Part shown: in pieces, positions 9,805 through 20,311 of the stretch
Position numbering within the stretch: the stretch's first letter is position 1
Layout: the number at the start of each line of letters is the position of its first letter
Origin: Bondarzewia mesenterica
Lineage: Eukaryota > Basidiomycota > Agaricomycetes > Russulales > Bondarzewiaceae
Reading direction: 5' to 3'
DNA length: 32,947 nucleotides
Assembly (NCBI GenBank): GCA_004802705.1
Contig: SGPL01000224.1
Coordinates: 1 to 32,947 of the forward strand
Notes under the pieces: model-generated
What the model saw: only the letters and a program-made list of their open reading frames with translations
Database searches by the model: none
What the model was told of the DNA's origin: nothing
Program-made: the position numbers and the translations under genes

Positions 9805-12800
9805 ATGAAACTCTATTCAGACATCTGTGAAAAGTACCATGGCCAGTGGGTAAAGGATTCTAGCAAGAATGCCCACACTGCTGTTGCAGCCACCATTCAG
9901 AAGGACATTCTCCAGCATGAGGAAAACAATATTGATATGCCTCAGAGTTTTTATGAGGTGTGTCACTCAGCTATTACTAGACTTAGAATGCTCATCATAA
10001 TATCATAGAAAGTGAAAAACTTTTATCAAAATGAAAAATCAGTGGAAAATCGTGTGTGATAAGCACAAGGCCTTGGGATGCTTGTAAAAGCCCGAAGAGG
10101 CAGAAAGCATAAAGTGGTCAAAAATGACCACAAGGATGCAGATGAATTGATAGAACTAGAAGATAAGGAGGTCGATGACATGTTAGACAATGATGATGAC
10201 AATATGGCCAGATTGCTTGGCCTGAAGAAAAGTTGGACACTATGTTATGTTATCGTAATTAAGAAGAGGAAGAATATTGAGCAGAAGTACTGAAAGGCAG
10301 CTGGTCCAAAGGGGGTCAAGGTTTTGAACTAGGAGCAGGTCTAAAAATTGCTCCCACACTACCATTCTTCCGTGTCAAAAGTCATAAACAGTCTGTCCAT
10401 GAAGGAGAAAAAGTTGTATGAAGACATGGCAGTGACATGGAATTCAAAGGGTGCACCTCAGCATACTCAGCAGAGNTGAGATCTTTNTATNTAACTGTTC
10501 NCATTTNNGTCTAATANNTCNAGAAGCAATGCAGACAGCAACCTTNCNGCTGTTATTGNAAGTGTANGCAAGTATCTNGAGCAGTCGATGGGTGCAAAAA
10601 TCTTCATGTTGGCATCTTGGATTGGCANTGATGGCTCANATAAAACAACAAANTGAGTATGAATCTTAGATTTGAATTTTGTTNTGACTNACNCTTCATG
10701 CANAATACAGTCCAATGCTGTTGGTCATCACNNGACATTCACCAAGCNGTATCCAACTGGCANGAAGGACATNCAANAAAAATTNGACACAGTGNTCCAA
10801 GCGACAATTCATCNGTGATTATNTCTAGCACTCNTGAACAAATAATAATATCTCATATTTNANAAACAGAGNAGAGNAAGAACNTAGAGGCAATNGAGAA
10901 TGNAGAGGCCAATTNGCNGAGACAGACNNTNGATGCCCATGTTCCTNNCNATCTNGACCANGACAACTACGGGCCNATNTTACCTGAGCNCNAGAATGAA
11001 TGGAACCTGAAGACAGTAAANGATGTTTTTCNATCATNTGTGAACTTGGCATNGTGTGCATTTTTTGTTTTTTTTGTTTGTTCTTNCATTTGCTAANATG
11101 CAAAATTTTNCCATCAAANATTATANGAATAATGGCCGCAAAAACAGCCATGCNCNNTGGAANAAGTTGAGTGTGCTGACNACTGCACAAGAGNTCTNGC
11201 CNANNGANCTCCTTTCCNAACAATTTCTTCTACATNNTNGGGTGCTNGNGGACNCTTNGAGGATGAAGCAGGATGATATTCTGGAGTATNATNATTCTTG
11301 GTATCAAACNCAACAGGATGGACGGCCCTTNNACTTCAAGCCTAGGAAAGAAGAGNGAGNNGATGAGTCAGATNANGATGCAATCANGATACCCCTNAAG
11401 ATTGGCCCACCAGTGCNAAAGGGTACTATACCTTTAAAGATGAANGGCAAGGCAAAAGCNAAGGATCTCNATGATGAAGAANGNGAGTACATCGACCTGG
11501 ATNGTGTCNGCAGTTNNGATGATGATGACACCAACTCAAGTTCAGCACAAGTNGAAGATGCTCTGCTGAAGATGGTGGTTGAAAGCTCCAGNTAGGTTTT
11601 NAATATGATTATTAATATAGATTGGTATAGAAATANCCTTNNNTCAGGTCATCCAAAGATAGAGANGGTGAANCATCTGTTGNNGGCACAAGTCACNCAT
11701 ATCATGNAGTGCCGCATCACNAAGAAGAACTGTATGTAACACATNANTCATCTATATGNAAGGAGTGGGACTNATAGTCAGCAGGGATGGAGAAAAAATT
11801 ACCTNGCCTTTCACATGGAATTACCGTGNANGCTCAANNTTCCTCTTGTTTNTGAAATNACTCTCCNCAGATGTGCTCTATCAGGAACTGGTCAGTGCCA
11901 TAGAAGCTCAGACTNTNAATGTGAGTTCCANCTTCTCNTNTTTGGCAATGCTAGAGTTTCNAAATTGCAGGGATGGAAGGCAGAAAGNGGTGCAGCTNAA
12001 TATAAAGCTNGATTGCCTCTTAGCCTGACTTNGAATTNGCATTCTGGGTTCCTTNCACCAGAGTTGCACCGACGTGAAGGANTTGATGCNTACTTCAACT
12101 TATTTGATGAGATTTTGTGGCCATNGNGTGGTGGTTTTGATGCNNCAGCACTCNTNTTGCTTNAGTCTAGGNCTNNTCCTGCNAGATACNGANANGTNCA
12201 TCTCCTTTGAACCTGATACCATTGATCTATCAAAGCCATCATACTTTCAATATTNGGCATTNGACNACACANTGCTCNANACAGTCCACAATANACTNCT
12301 GNNCATNAAAAAGGACTTGATAGATGGNGTGCAAGGAACTGCTCNCATTNTCNGAATCAAGGCAATNGCATTGAAAACAGCTGTGCAACAATCANTACAC
12401 TCATNCGAAGATCAGGGACCTTCNCAATTCCCCCCTCANCATCTAGATCAGTCATCAGCACCATCNNCTATGCAATTGCCTACCCTCCCTTNNCAACAAT
12501 TTACCCNNAGTACATTGTTGCCAGAACTAGCTATGCAANACATATCTGGCAATTNANCTTCANCAGCACACTCATCCNAACATCAGGGACCTTCNNAGTT
12601 CTCNCNTCTCCATCTAGCACAGTCACNAGCACTGTCNTCTATGNAATNNCCTGCCTTTTCTTCTCAAAAATCTACCCCAGGTTCATTGCCTACACCAGGG
12701 CCAAACCCACGCAGGCCTCACAACCTTCTTCTCCACTTCCGATCCTTACTGCCAGTCCAGTAAAGTCTTATAGGCCGAGGCCGAGGCGGGTGGTGGCAGG

Positions 12801-13192
12801 CCAGAAATTGCAGGGAGGGAAGAGAACTACATGGGATACTTTTGGGAAGGAAGATAAGGGAGAATCGGAGGTGCTCCTTGCAGTGGAGCATGAGGATCAG
12901 ATGGATGTGACTGTCAGGGCCACTGGTTCTAAGCCCACCACCAGTGAGGACATTGGCTTAGGACCAGACGATGAGCCAATGATGCAAACTCGATCGAAAA
13001 CTCGAGGCAGGAAGCGTCCGAACAACGATGAAGATAAGGAGGAGCAAGCCAGGTGAGAGGTTCAGTACTGTATAGATTGTGCAGTTGAAACTGATGTGCT
13101 TTCATAGGCCACTGAAGAAGGCCCGACAGGAGTCGAAGAAACTGGCTAGGGAGTCTGGGAGGAAGCCGACTGGAAATGGCAAGAAAATTTGA
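9805..13192 (+). CDS. Large multi-exon gene of unknown function, basic C-terminal tail
   Basis: A chain of plus-strand frames (9805-10008, 10078-10293 acidic, about 10560-11090, 11056-11595, 11756-12210, 12074-12763, 12790-13192) keeps protein-like composition, but many Ns prevent exact exon calls. Visible parts: an acidic Asp/Glu-rich segment near 10140-10200; a central part with Lys/Pro-rich and Asp/Ser-rich runs (11340-11590); and a Pro/Gln/Ser-rich part with an in-frame 171-bp duplication (12398 and 12569). The end is clean: a 55-nt GT-AG intron at 13053-13107 joins RSKTRGRKRP-type sequence to a Lys/Arg tail ending GNGKKI and a TGA at 13190-13192, a likely nuclear localisation signal. It resembles lineage-specific proteins common in Agaricomycete genomes that I cannot assign. 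Some parts may be decayed; stops after 10008 and near 10330 need introns or are real breaks. Confidence 0.5.
12398..12665 (+). repeat. In-frame 171-bp internal duplication
   Basis: The stretch starting at 12398 ('cactcat...atcagggaccttc...catctag...cagtca...agcac') recurs starting at 12569 with the same order of words. The offset of 171 bp equals 57 codons, so the frame is kept. Both copies encode a Gln-Gly-Pro, His-Leu, Gln-Ser, Ser-Met pattern in the low-complexity C-terminal half of the surrounding gene. Confidence 0.7.
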
Positions 13193-13392
13193 ATATATGG
13201 TTAGTAGACTATTTTTTTTTGTTCAACGTTTCTCCCTTTTCAATTGCCTTTGGCATTTTCAGGAGAGTGATGAGTCAGTAGGAATCTTGCTTGCCATGTT
13301 GGTTTATGTTGCTTTGTGCGAATGAAAGGCTTTTTTTTTTTTTCCTTTTGACCTGTCTTTGTTTATTCATGCTATAATTTCATCAACATCAA

Positions 13393-13470
13393 TTAGGACT
13401 TGTTAGGATAGGGCCACCGCGTTGCACGGCATACACAATTTCCACCTTCTTTTACTTTGATTTTGAATTT
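13393..13470. repeat. Dispersed repeat copy 1 (inverted relative to 32571-32650)
   Basis: The core GCGTTGCACGGCAT (13419-13433 region), preceded by 'acttgtt...gggc' and followed by 'ATT-CC-C-TTCTTTTA...ATTTTG', matches the reverse complement of 32571-32650 over about 60-75 bp with scattered differences. The two copies face each other across about 19 kb. It could be the terminal inverted repeat of one large element, or two unrelated insertions of a short repeat. Confidence 0.65.
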
Positions 13471-14140
13471 CTATCAAACTCTTATTTTTTTAGGTCCCAA
13501 AAGACACCGATTTAGTTACCCTTTTCATTCTTAGTGGGGTATGCGAACATGATAAAGCCCCGTGCTGTCCACGGCAGGCCTGCACATGTGCTGAGGATAG
13601 CCCCAGTGGCAACGACAAATGGACCGGCATTTGAGTGGATGTTCACAGCTCTGAAAGAGGCATGCAAGCGTGCGTGGAGTCACAGCTCGAGCAAACGAGA
13701 ATATCCCCACGGCAGGAGATGGGCAGTAAGTGCCAACAGGTAAGAACCGATGTAGAGTGCATATGATGAATATATCAGTTCCTGAATGATTGATGACAAA
13801 GTTGAGACATTCCACAGGCGACGTGAATGCCATGTGAATTTTCCTTTCATATTCAAAATATACGACTACATCATTGTCGGAAAACACAGGCAGTACTCTT
13901 TTATTTTGCAATCTTCATATCCAAATGCATACGCAGACCTCATTAAGTGAACTTTCTTCTCGTACATGTCGGTATCGCGTGCAGTGAGCCAGTTTCGCAG
14001 ATCATCGACAACAGCACGCGACGCCGTTAAATCGTCCTGCGAGCATTGTTAAATGGCTTGTGAATAAAGCAAAGCCTGCGTGCATTGCGATATAACAATC
14101 ATAATGTCAATTGGGGGAAGTTGCGCCATCACTGTCAAGA
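13470..14140 (-). other. Mostly uncharacterised DNA; one exon-like stretch (13880-14045)
   Basis: On the minus strand, after a good acceptor (CTCGCAG near 14047-14053), a frame of about 56 codons is open to a TAG near 13877. It includes RAVVDDLRNWLTARDTDMYE, which looks like real protein, but I recognise no family and see no membrane segments, so it is not the continuation of the calcium channel. ORFs at 13531-13911 (-) and 13534-13743 (+) overlap each other and carry no motif. Confidence 0.3.
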
Positions 14141-14143
14141 TCG

Positions 14144-14764
14144 TCAAGAGCTCGAACAAAACTGGCGCAGATGGTGCATGATCGTGCCTGAGCGTGAGAG
14201 TTGTGTGGAATGCACTTGGGCTTGTGTGAGTGAGCCGTTGCGTGTGAGTGTGCTGGGCGCGGCACTAAGCGTGGTATCGGGTGTCATGAAGGGAGAGGTA
14301 AAGAGCGTCGAGATGGGGACATTCGGGTCGAGGATGAAGCCTGTTACACATATGCGCGCAAAGGCTTCCAAACTGTAACGAATGAGAAGTTCTGGATTCA
14401 ATGCACAATGCACCACAAAATGGAAGAGACAGAACACAGGACGGGGAGGACGCACCTAAAGAATATGAATAGTACAAAGAGAGCATAGTCCTCCCAAGCA
14501 TGAAGGTAGCCCTTAACCCGCGGTGCCGCCACGTTGGCATCGGAAAGGGTCAACGAGTGTGAAGCTTCAATAGTCAGTACGACGGCGTTAAATATGATTA
14601 AACAAAGAATAGCGGGCTGCGTCCACCTTGACGTGCATCCACCTTGATGAGCATCAATGCACCTGCAGAAAACAACAAGCGATCAGGCACTCACGGATAC
14701 ACCAAAAATCGATACATCACGAAACGCACAAAATTTTCAGGTCCAAGACACCCCAACGTCCTCC
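14144..14764 (-). pseudogene. CCH1: Fragment of a CCH1-type voltage-gated calcium channel (domain I, S1-S2)
   Basis: CCH1 is the fungal plasma-membrane calcium channel alpha subunit, a four-domain protein with six helices per domain. Here a minus-strand exon (14456-14662) reads SRWTQP, then the hydrophobic ILCLIIFNAVVLTIEA, then a loop, then WEDYALFVLFIFF. A GT-AG intron (14373-14455, 83 nt) joins it in phase to SLEAFARICVTGFILDPN (first residue split AG|T), then a Ser/Thr-rich linker ending at a stop near 14144. The helix pair and the LEAFARI...GF(I/L)LDP motif fit, from family knowledge, the S1-S2 region of CCH1. Upstream, LGCLGPENF...VYP (about 14700-14760) fits the segment before S1, but the implied intron (14663-14694) is only 32 nt. 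S3 onward and all other domains are absent, so this is a fragment. Confidence 0.7.
14622..14653. repeat. 16-bp tandem duplication at the CCH1 fragment exon edge
   Basis: Two adjacent copies, tccaccttgacgtgca (14622-14637) and tccaccttgatgagca (14638-14653), differ at 2 of 16 positions. They lie in the first codons of the S1 exon. Because 16 is not a multiple of 3, the duplication would change the frame upstream of it, which may explain why the junction to the preceding exon-like sequence is not clean. Confidence 0.75.
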
Positions 14765-15129
14765 CACGGATGGACAAATTCATCCTCATCCATCTCTTCC
14801 TCCACAACCACCCCAGCCTTTCCCACCTTTCCATTATCCTCGTCCTCCACATTAGCAAGACACATGTGTTCCTCCAGGCCCATGCCCACAGTTGGATGTT
14901 TCTGAGGATGAAAGATTGACCACACTCGAAGGTTTGCTTGGACTTGTTGGTGGGAATGTCGGCTTGCTCCCCTGTACTTGTAGAGAGGGTGATGGGGATA
15001 ATTCTGTGGAGTGCAAAGAAGATGCTGTTGATCCTCTGCAGCTGCGTGCTGAGAATGTACGCCAAGCATTGACAAAGAGCTGTCCGACGAAAGTGCGAGT
15101 CGGTGATGGGGACTCTCCTCATCCCCATC

Positions 15130-17187
15130 TTCATTGTAGACTTCCAGATGATCCGGTCGCACCTACCATTGTGAGATAGATGGTCAGAGTTGCATCAAAA
15201 TTCAAAGTGACAGCCAGCGTGCACCAGCTCGGGACTCGCCGCTTGCTGGACGAATCATAGACACCTTTATCACCACCCTCATCGTTCTCATCCACCAGCC
15301 CCAATTTTGTCGAACTCGCCCTCTGTCTCAAGGGTGGCGAATTCAGCACTGCATCATGCTCTCTTGCACTCCAACTCATTGGCATCCCATCGAAATCCCT
15401 TCCAGCCATCGGTGTGGTGGGCATTGATGCCGGGTGGCTCTCAGCTTGCATGATCGACAGTGCTCTGATCTTCCGCTTGCTGGGCCTTCTCGCTGGAGAC
15501 TGCTGGAGGCCCGTGGACACGAGCTCGTTCCATTTGAGCTTGGCATTGTGCACAGCGATAGTCGAAAGATGTTTGACAAGGCGCTTCACTCCACTTTTAC
15601 TGTGATTCAGTTGCTGCATGCGCACTTCAGCAATCTTGAGGAGAGAGTCGTCGTACTCCTCGTCATCCTCATCCTCGTCTTCATCCTGCTCGTTGGCAGT
15701 CTTTCCTGAGTACGAGGTCCTGGAGGATGTCATGCTGTCCTCCTCGCCATTATCGTGCTCATCCCCGTCTGAGCTCAATCTGCTCTCCGGCCATGGCTTC
15801 TTAATGGCTGCCACTTCTAAAATCCCGGGAATTGCATCCCTCCCCCACTTAAAACCCGATTTGCGCTTGTGCTTGAGCGTGCGCAAGATGTCATATTGGA
15901 ACGTGGGAGGGAAGTTGATGGGCACTTCGTGAAAACCGACAAAAGCTTGACCGTTGCGCATGATGTTATAGAGTTGGTCAAAGGCAAGCGCTTCTGCGTA
16001 TTCTGCATGATAGGATGTGATTGAGCAAGCAAGCAAGAGACGAAGACCAATGATGAACCGACTCTGCTTCGAAATCAGCCAGTCAGCATGAAGGCGAGAG
16101 ATGTCGAGGCAGAAATTTAGATCCCCACACAAGAACGTGAAATCAAACTTATCTGTGAGATCTAGGAACAAAAAGTGTGGGCTAGGTCAGTCTTGTTCGG
16201 CGAGGCAAAGAAAATTCATGCCCTCTGCCATCATGCGTGAATCATCGGGTTTCAGCAATGCATCCACAGCAAGTTCAGTCTGCACAAAGCGGTTAATCCT
16301 GAAATTAGTCATTGAAGTTCAAGCGAATCCCCACCTTGATTTTGGACAGGTTAGTCATTCGATGGAAAAGCTTGCCCTTGTGTGCTGCGAAACAAAATTT
16401 GGGTACAAAGTCGAAGAATACAAACTGTAAACTCACTGGCAAGGTGGGCATTGAGGAATATAATGGTCGTCCCGGCAATATCAAGGCCAATGCTGATGCC
16501 TCCCTTATTCCCTACCCTCCCACCAATTAGCCCTGGTGATGGCTGCATGGGATGTCCCTGTGCACTCTCGACGGTCAATACAATGGATCAATCTGAACTG
16601 GAAAAAAAACTCGAGGGCGCACCCTTGATGAGATGCTTTGCATCTCGATGGACGAAGACTGCCAGGTACAGACCCATCATTATCTCCTTAAGGAGCATCT
16701 CATACGGTCCTGTTTTTATCTCCTCGACCACGTCATGACCGTCTGTTCATGACGACACTGTGGTAGTGTGGTGATTTTTGATACCCCCAGTCGAGAAGGC
16801 CCGCTCAACATCATTTCCCGAGTCATTGTGCGTGCAAGGGAGCAAGCTAAGAGATGAGACGCCATGACAGAACCAATCTTCGAGGATGGATGTCCAGCCT
16901 GATGCTGTGCCGTGTGCGTGTTGTTCCTCTTGTTCATGCTTGAACACCTCTCTCTCATCTTTCTCTCTCTCTCAGTCTCAGTCTCTATCCTTCTCTTTCT
17001 CTTTCTCTTTCTCTCTATCTCTTTCTTTTTCCTTTTCCTTGTCCTTGAGCTTGAACCCGGCACCGAGGGCCATGGGTAGACCTGCGAGATGGAATCAGAA
17101 TGAGCTCTCAAAAAAAGGACCTACGAATGAAGAGGACTTCCGCGAGATGCCCAGGCGTTCCTGGCCCGCACTGCGAGACATTGTCAT
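15130..17187 (-). CDS. Inositol polyphosphate 5-phosphatase (IPPc, DNase I-like fold), probably defective
   Basis: Predicted to remove the 5-phosphate from phosphoinositides or inositol phosphates. On the minus strand I see GWTSILEDWF, then IKTGPYEMLL...LAVFVHRDAKHLIKG, then LIGGRVGNKGG...FLNAHLA, HKGKLFHRMTNLSKIK, ELAVDALLKPDDSRMMAE, DLTDKFDFTFLCGDLNF, the INFPPTFQYD segment, an acidic linker, and PSWCDRIIWK. Resolved introns: 16385-16436, 16280-16334, 16162-16221 (GC-AG), 16003-16062, and 15163-15224, whose removal creates the catalytic PSWCDRI motif. Odd points: GDLNF is followed by Cys where Arg is usual (CGC to TGC would do it); the first third needs a 42-nt intron (about 16749-16790) to avoid a TGA; the 5' end runs into a purine microsatellite that shifts frame. 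ATG 17187 or 17181 is a guess. The end beyond 15130 is unclear and merges with the CCH1 fragment. Confidence 0.78.
16945..17045. repeat. Polypyrimidine microsatellite (purine-rich on the minus strand)
   Basis: Runs of 'tctctc' and 'ctttctctttc' on the plus strand translate on the minus strand as Lys/Glu/Arg/Asp repeats (KEKEKERDREKEKEKEK type in one frame, other charged repeats in the others). None of the three frames stays open into the conserved part of the phosphatase gene, so replication slippage probably shifted the frame here or an intron hides it. Confidence 0.8.
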
Positions 17188-17737
17188 ACCATCGTTCAGT
17201 CTATGACTACACAGTGCATACAGTCAATCTGTACTCACACACGACGCAGAGGGATGCACGCTTGATGAAACGTGAACCCGTCCTCCGCAGTGGCGACGGG
17301 ACAATGCTATATCTAAGCATGCGAAGACGCCCAGCACTAGCATCAGCACGTTCAGAATCCGCTGACCAGCCCTCACAAGATGTGCGAACGACTGGCAAGC
17401 GAGAGATTGACAGAGCGAATCGAAGAAGAAAGGTTTCGACAGGCGACGAGAGCGAGATGGAGAAAGAGGCAGACAGGAAGCGATGGGTTAGATAGAGGAG
17501 AGCTAAGCTAAGACAAAGGTCAATGCAGGATGTTCGAACAGCGAAATGTCGTGGCCCTGAAGGGTGCAAGAACAACAGCGAGAGGCACCCTGGGGATTGA
17601 GAACGATCAGGCCGTTGGGCACTGCGAAGTCTGGAACTGGCGAAGGGTAGCAACTGCATAACCAATGACGCTGCGAGCCTCAGGATCACCGATTAGGTTG
17701 GTAGGACTTGGAGTGGCGTGGCAGAGGGTTTCGCTAT
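17188..17737. other. Spacer; no supported gene
   Basis: A minus-strand ORF of 160 codons (17207-17689) is open, but it is Ser/Leu/Arg-rich with no motif. It overlaps a plus-strand ORF (17100-17495) of similar quality. It could be the 5' leader of the phosphatase gene. Confidence 0.4.
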
Positions 17738-18113
17738 TACCTTGCTTGCAAGGTCTCTCCCTGGGTCATAATTATGGCTGACAGTCTATCTGTCATCAAC
17801 CGGCCATCACCGAAAAGATAAGATAACGACACAGGAGCTGACCGATGTCGACAACTTTTGGCTGGGCAGGAACTTGCCCGACAAAATATCATCGACGTCA
17901 GCTGATTAGCTGGCTCCGTTATATTGTATAATGCGTGACCATAAAAATTTCGTTATCGAGCTCTCTCAGAAGTCGAATTGGATAGATTGGAATTAAGTCA
18001 TCTTCATCCCTGTGTATTAATAGCAGACTGATTCGAATATCATTTCGTATCCATGTATTACTACTGCATCGAATCAGTATCGTCCGATTGATTATCACCC
18101 CGCAAGCAAGGTA
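17738..18113. mobile_element. MITE-like element with TA flanks
   Basis: CCTTGCTTGC (17740-17749) and GCAAGCAAGG (18102-18111) are perfect 10-bp terminal inverted repeats, each flanked on the outside by TA (17738-17739 and 18112-18113). This is the layout of Tc1/mariner-class non-autonomous elements, which duplicate TA. The interior (372 bp in total) has no credible ORF. A second, shortened copy of its left end occurs at 25610-25669. Element class is inference from the TA and the short terminal repeats. Confidence 0.72.
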
Positions 18114-18270
18114 CAAGCCGATGCAGTCGGTGCTTCCCGAGTGATCGAGAGAAGCCCCAAATACTCACGTGGAACTGTCACGTGAAAACGTCAGGATGGC
18201 TCTGTGCCAAATGCAGAACACTGCCTTGTTGCATCCTGTCATCTCGCAAAGTCTCCTCTCACTCTAGTAC

Positions 18271-20260
18271 CATGAGTGAGTCGAGCGATACTATGTCTAA
18301 TAAACATGTTTACTCACATCCTGATATTCCTGCGCCATCCCGCCTACCTTTCAATTCCTTTGTTTCATCGGACGAGTCCTTTCACCCAGTTGAACCGGCA
18401 CACCGAAAGAAATCATAGCGCGGCGTTCTCTCAACTTTGCCTGCGGCATTGTTGAGCACACCAGACCTGCTGCCAACAACACCACAAGCCCCTTCTATGT
18501 CAAATTCTAAGCCATTCTCGTTGACCACTTCAGACTCTACCTTTTCTCCAGTTCCTTACAACCCAAGATGCTCTCCCTTTTCACAGACTCAATCTCCCAA
18601 TCTTATCATATCAGCATCGAACAGCCCATTGTCTGATCCCCTTATACAGCACCCAACTACACCAGGGCTTTTTCACAGTCCATCATCAGATTACTCACTT
18701 GATCCCCCAACTCCCGTTTATCCAGCGCAACAGGCGTGCACCAACTCTCTCCTCTCACCACTACAGATATTCATTGCTCCATTCCCTATCAAAGACTCCA
18801 AGGATTCATCTCAGCCAAGAACACGTGCTGCTCGCATCATCCGACGAATGCTGCTGCCGAGCTCTTGATGAGTTCTGAGACGTCAGGCATCGAGGCGGAT
18901 CCAAACTATTTCTTAGGTGCCTTTTCAATCCCGATGCATCGTGCGCGACATGGGCACATGCATTCGCATTTTACAAAAGCGAGACCACGTCTCGCATCTT
19001 GGACTGGTGGTGGGATGATGCGGACGGGCAGCAGCAGATTGAGGAATGGATGAGACCTAAAGCAATTCAGCTCGTCGAAGACATAATCTCNGAAGAGCTG
19101 GATATTTTGACCAAAAAGTTCAAAATTCGGGATGTTACTTCTGAGTTTCTCCTCGGTTTTGGTCTAGAATCTCATATTGAGCCAGTCATTTGTGAGGCAT
19201 CCCCGATCACATATCGAATTGTTTGGCNAGCACTTCAAACGAAGCGCGCAGAACAANAAAACACGCACAAGACCCCNAACAGGGTAGGCAGTTGTTCACT
19301 TATTGCCTGCAGCGAGTGCTGAGTCGAGTCATAAGATTGNNCCAGTCGTCATCATGCAAATTGCCAAACACCGTTCGCAGAATGCTCAACTGTTCGCCAT
19401 TCCTTATGCCTTGGCACAATNGGCAGCAGGCNTTCCAAGGCAATCAATCNACATCTGNGCCAAGATCGGACTATCCGTCAACTACACCTCTCTTGGCCTC
19501 GCNNGCGACGCTGTAGCAGAGGGCNGTATGGNACTCACACGCGAAGCAGCAAAGAAACCTCANGCATTCTGTTATNACAATGTCCAAACTTCGAGCTCCA
19601 CCCACATTGAGCAGCGTCNGGATGCACCAGCCAGGGTGCTAACAGGCACAACAATGATAATCTACCCCCTGCNAAATGCGACCGAACATGCTTGCCTCCT
19701 CNAGCCCATAATTGACCGTCGTAACCTCCTGGAAGAAATTACCTTCAAAGAACANGTGCGCCCATCGCATGCCANNATGACATGCATACACAATCATCAG
19801 GCATTGCATCTCNTCNAAATCTTGCTGGATTTTTCACCGGCCTTTGCTTCCTCTGCATNAGCCTATNGTGCTTCGCCTCTCTTTCAGCATGCTGAACATC
19901 GTCCTCCGCNGGCCGNATATAGGACTGAACAGTTTNCTCTACAGACAACTACGANGGCNGAAAGTTTTATTGATGGCAACATCGAAGTCTGGCGCGAATC
20001 GTACNAGGACCAGCTGCTAATGGACACCANGCGCNATATAGGTCGGTATGCAATTCCATCTATAAATGATCAGTTGACAAACNCAAACATTCGTGGTGCA
20101 CAAGCACGANGCCGGGATGANAGCACTCCATTNAGCTGTCTTGACACTGCGNAGCTGGGACCCGGAATGTTCCACGTTGTTCTCAATTTTACCTGGTACG
20201 TTTTGAGCCTTCATCGCGGNGACTCTCGTGACCGGGGCAGTCTTCCCAATGCCCTTACTA
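18271..20260 (+). pseudogene. DUF6589-like mobile-element-associated gene, decayed and truncated
   Basis: The N-terminal part (ATG 18271 onward) is Ser/Pro-rich with one TAG at 18416-18418. A frame change follows near 18870-18916 (an acceptor TTCTTAG at 18910-18916 fits). Then CLFNPDASCATWAHAFAFYK...DWWWDDADG, RPKAIQLVEDII, KKFKIRDVTSEFLLGFGLES, an interruption at 19284-19345, AKHRSQNAQL, PRQSI, CYDNVQ, LTGTTMIIYP, IGRYAIPSINDQLTN and a GPGMFHVVLNF...HRGDSRDRGSL end. The D-Q-L-T block with RGAQ and GPGMFH resembles, from memory, DUF6589 proteins, which are abundant in Agaricomycetes and travel with mobile DNA; their chemistry is unknown. The frame stays open to 20418 only because it runs antisense through the last exon of the neighbouring cytochrome b561 gene. 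Confidence 0.62.
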
Positions 20261-20311
20261 TCAGGCGCTGGAATCTCTTCCCTCCNGTACCCTCTTCTCG
20301 TTCTGATGCAA

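Noticed and set aside
13531..13911. 126-codon minus-strand ORF next to the CCH1 fragment
   Set aside because: No transmembrane segments or channel motifs, so it cannot be the missing part of CCH1, and nothing else identifies it.
15414..15932. Plus-strand ORFs of 63-104 codons with Ser runs
   Set aside because: They are antisense to the large conserved phosphatase exon (15225-16002), whose frame carries the family motifs.
17207..17689. 160-codon minus-strand ORF
   Set aside because: No motif, biased Ser/Leu/Arg composition, and it overlaps a plus-strand ORF of equal quality; better explained as leader or chance.
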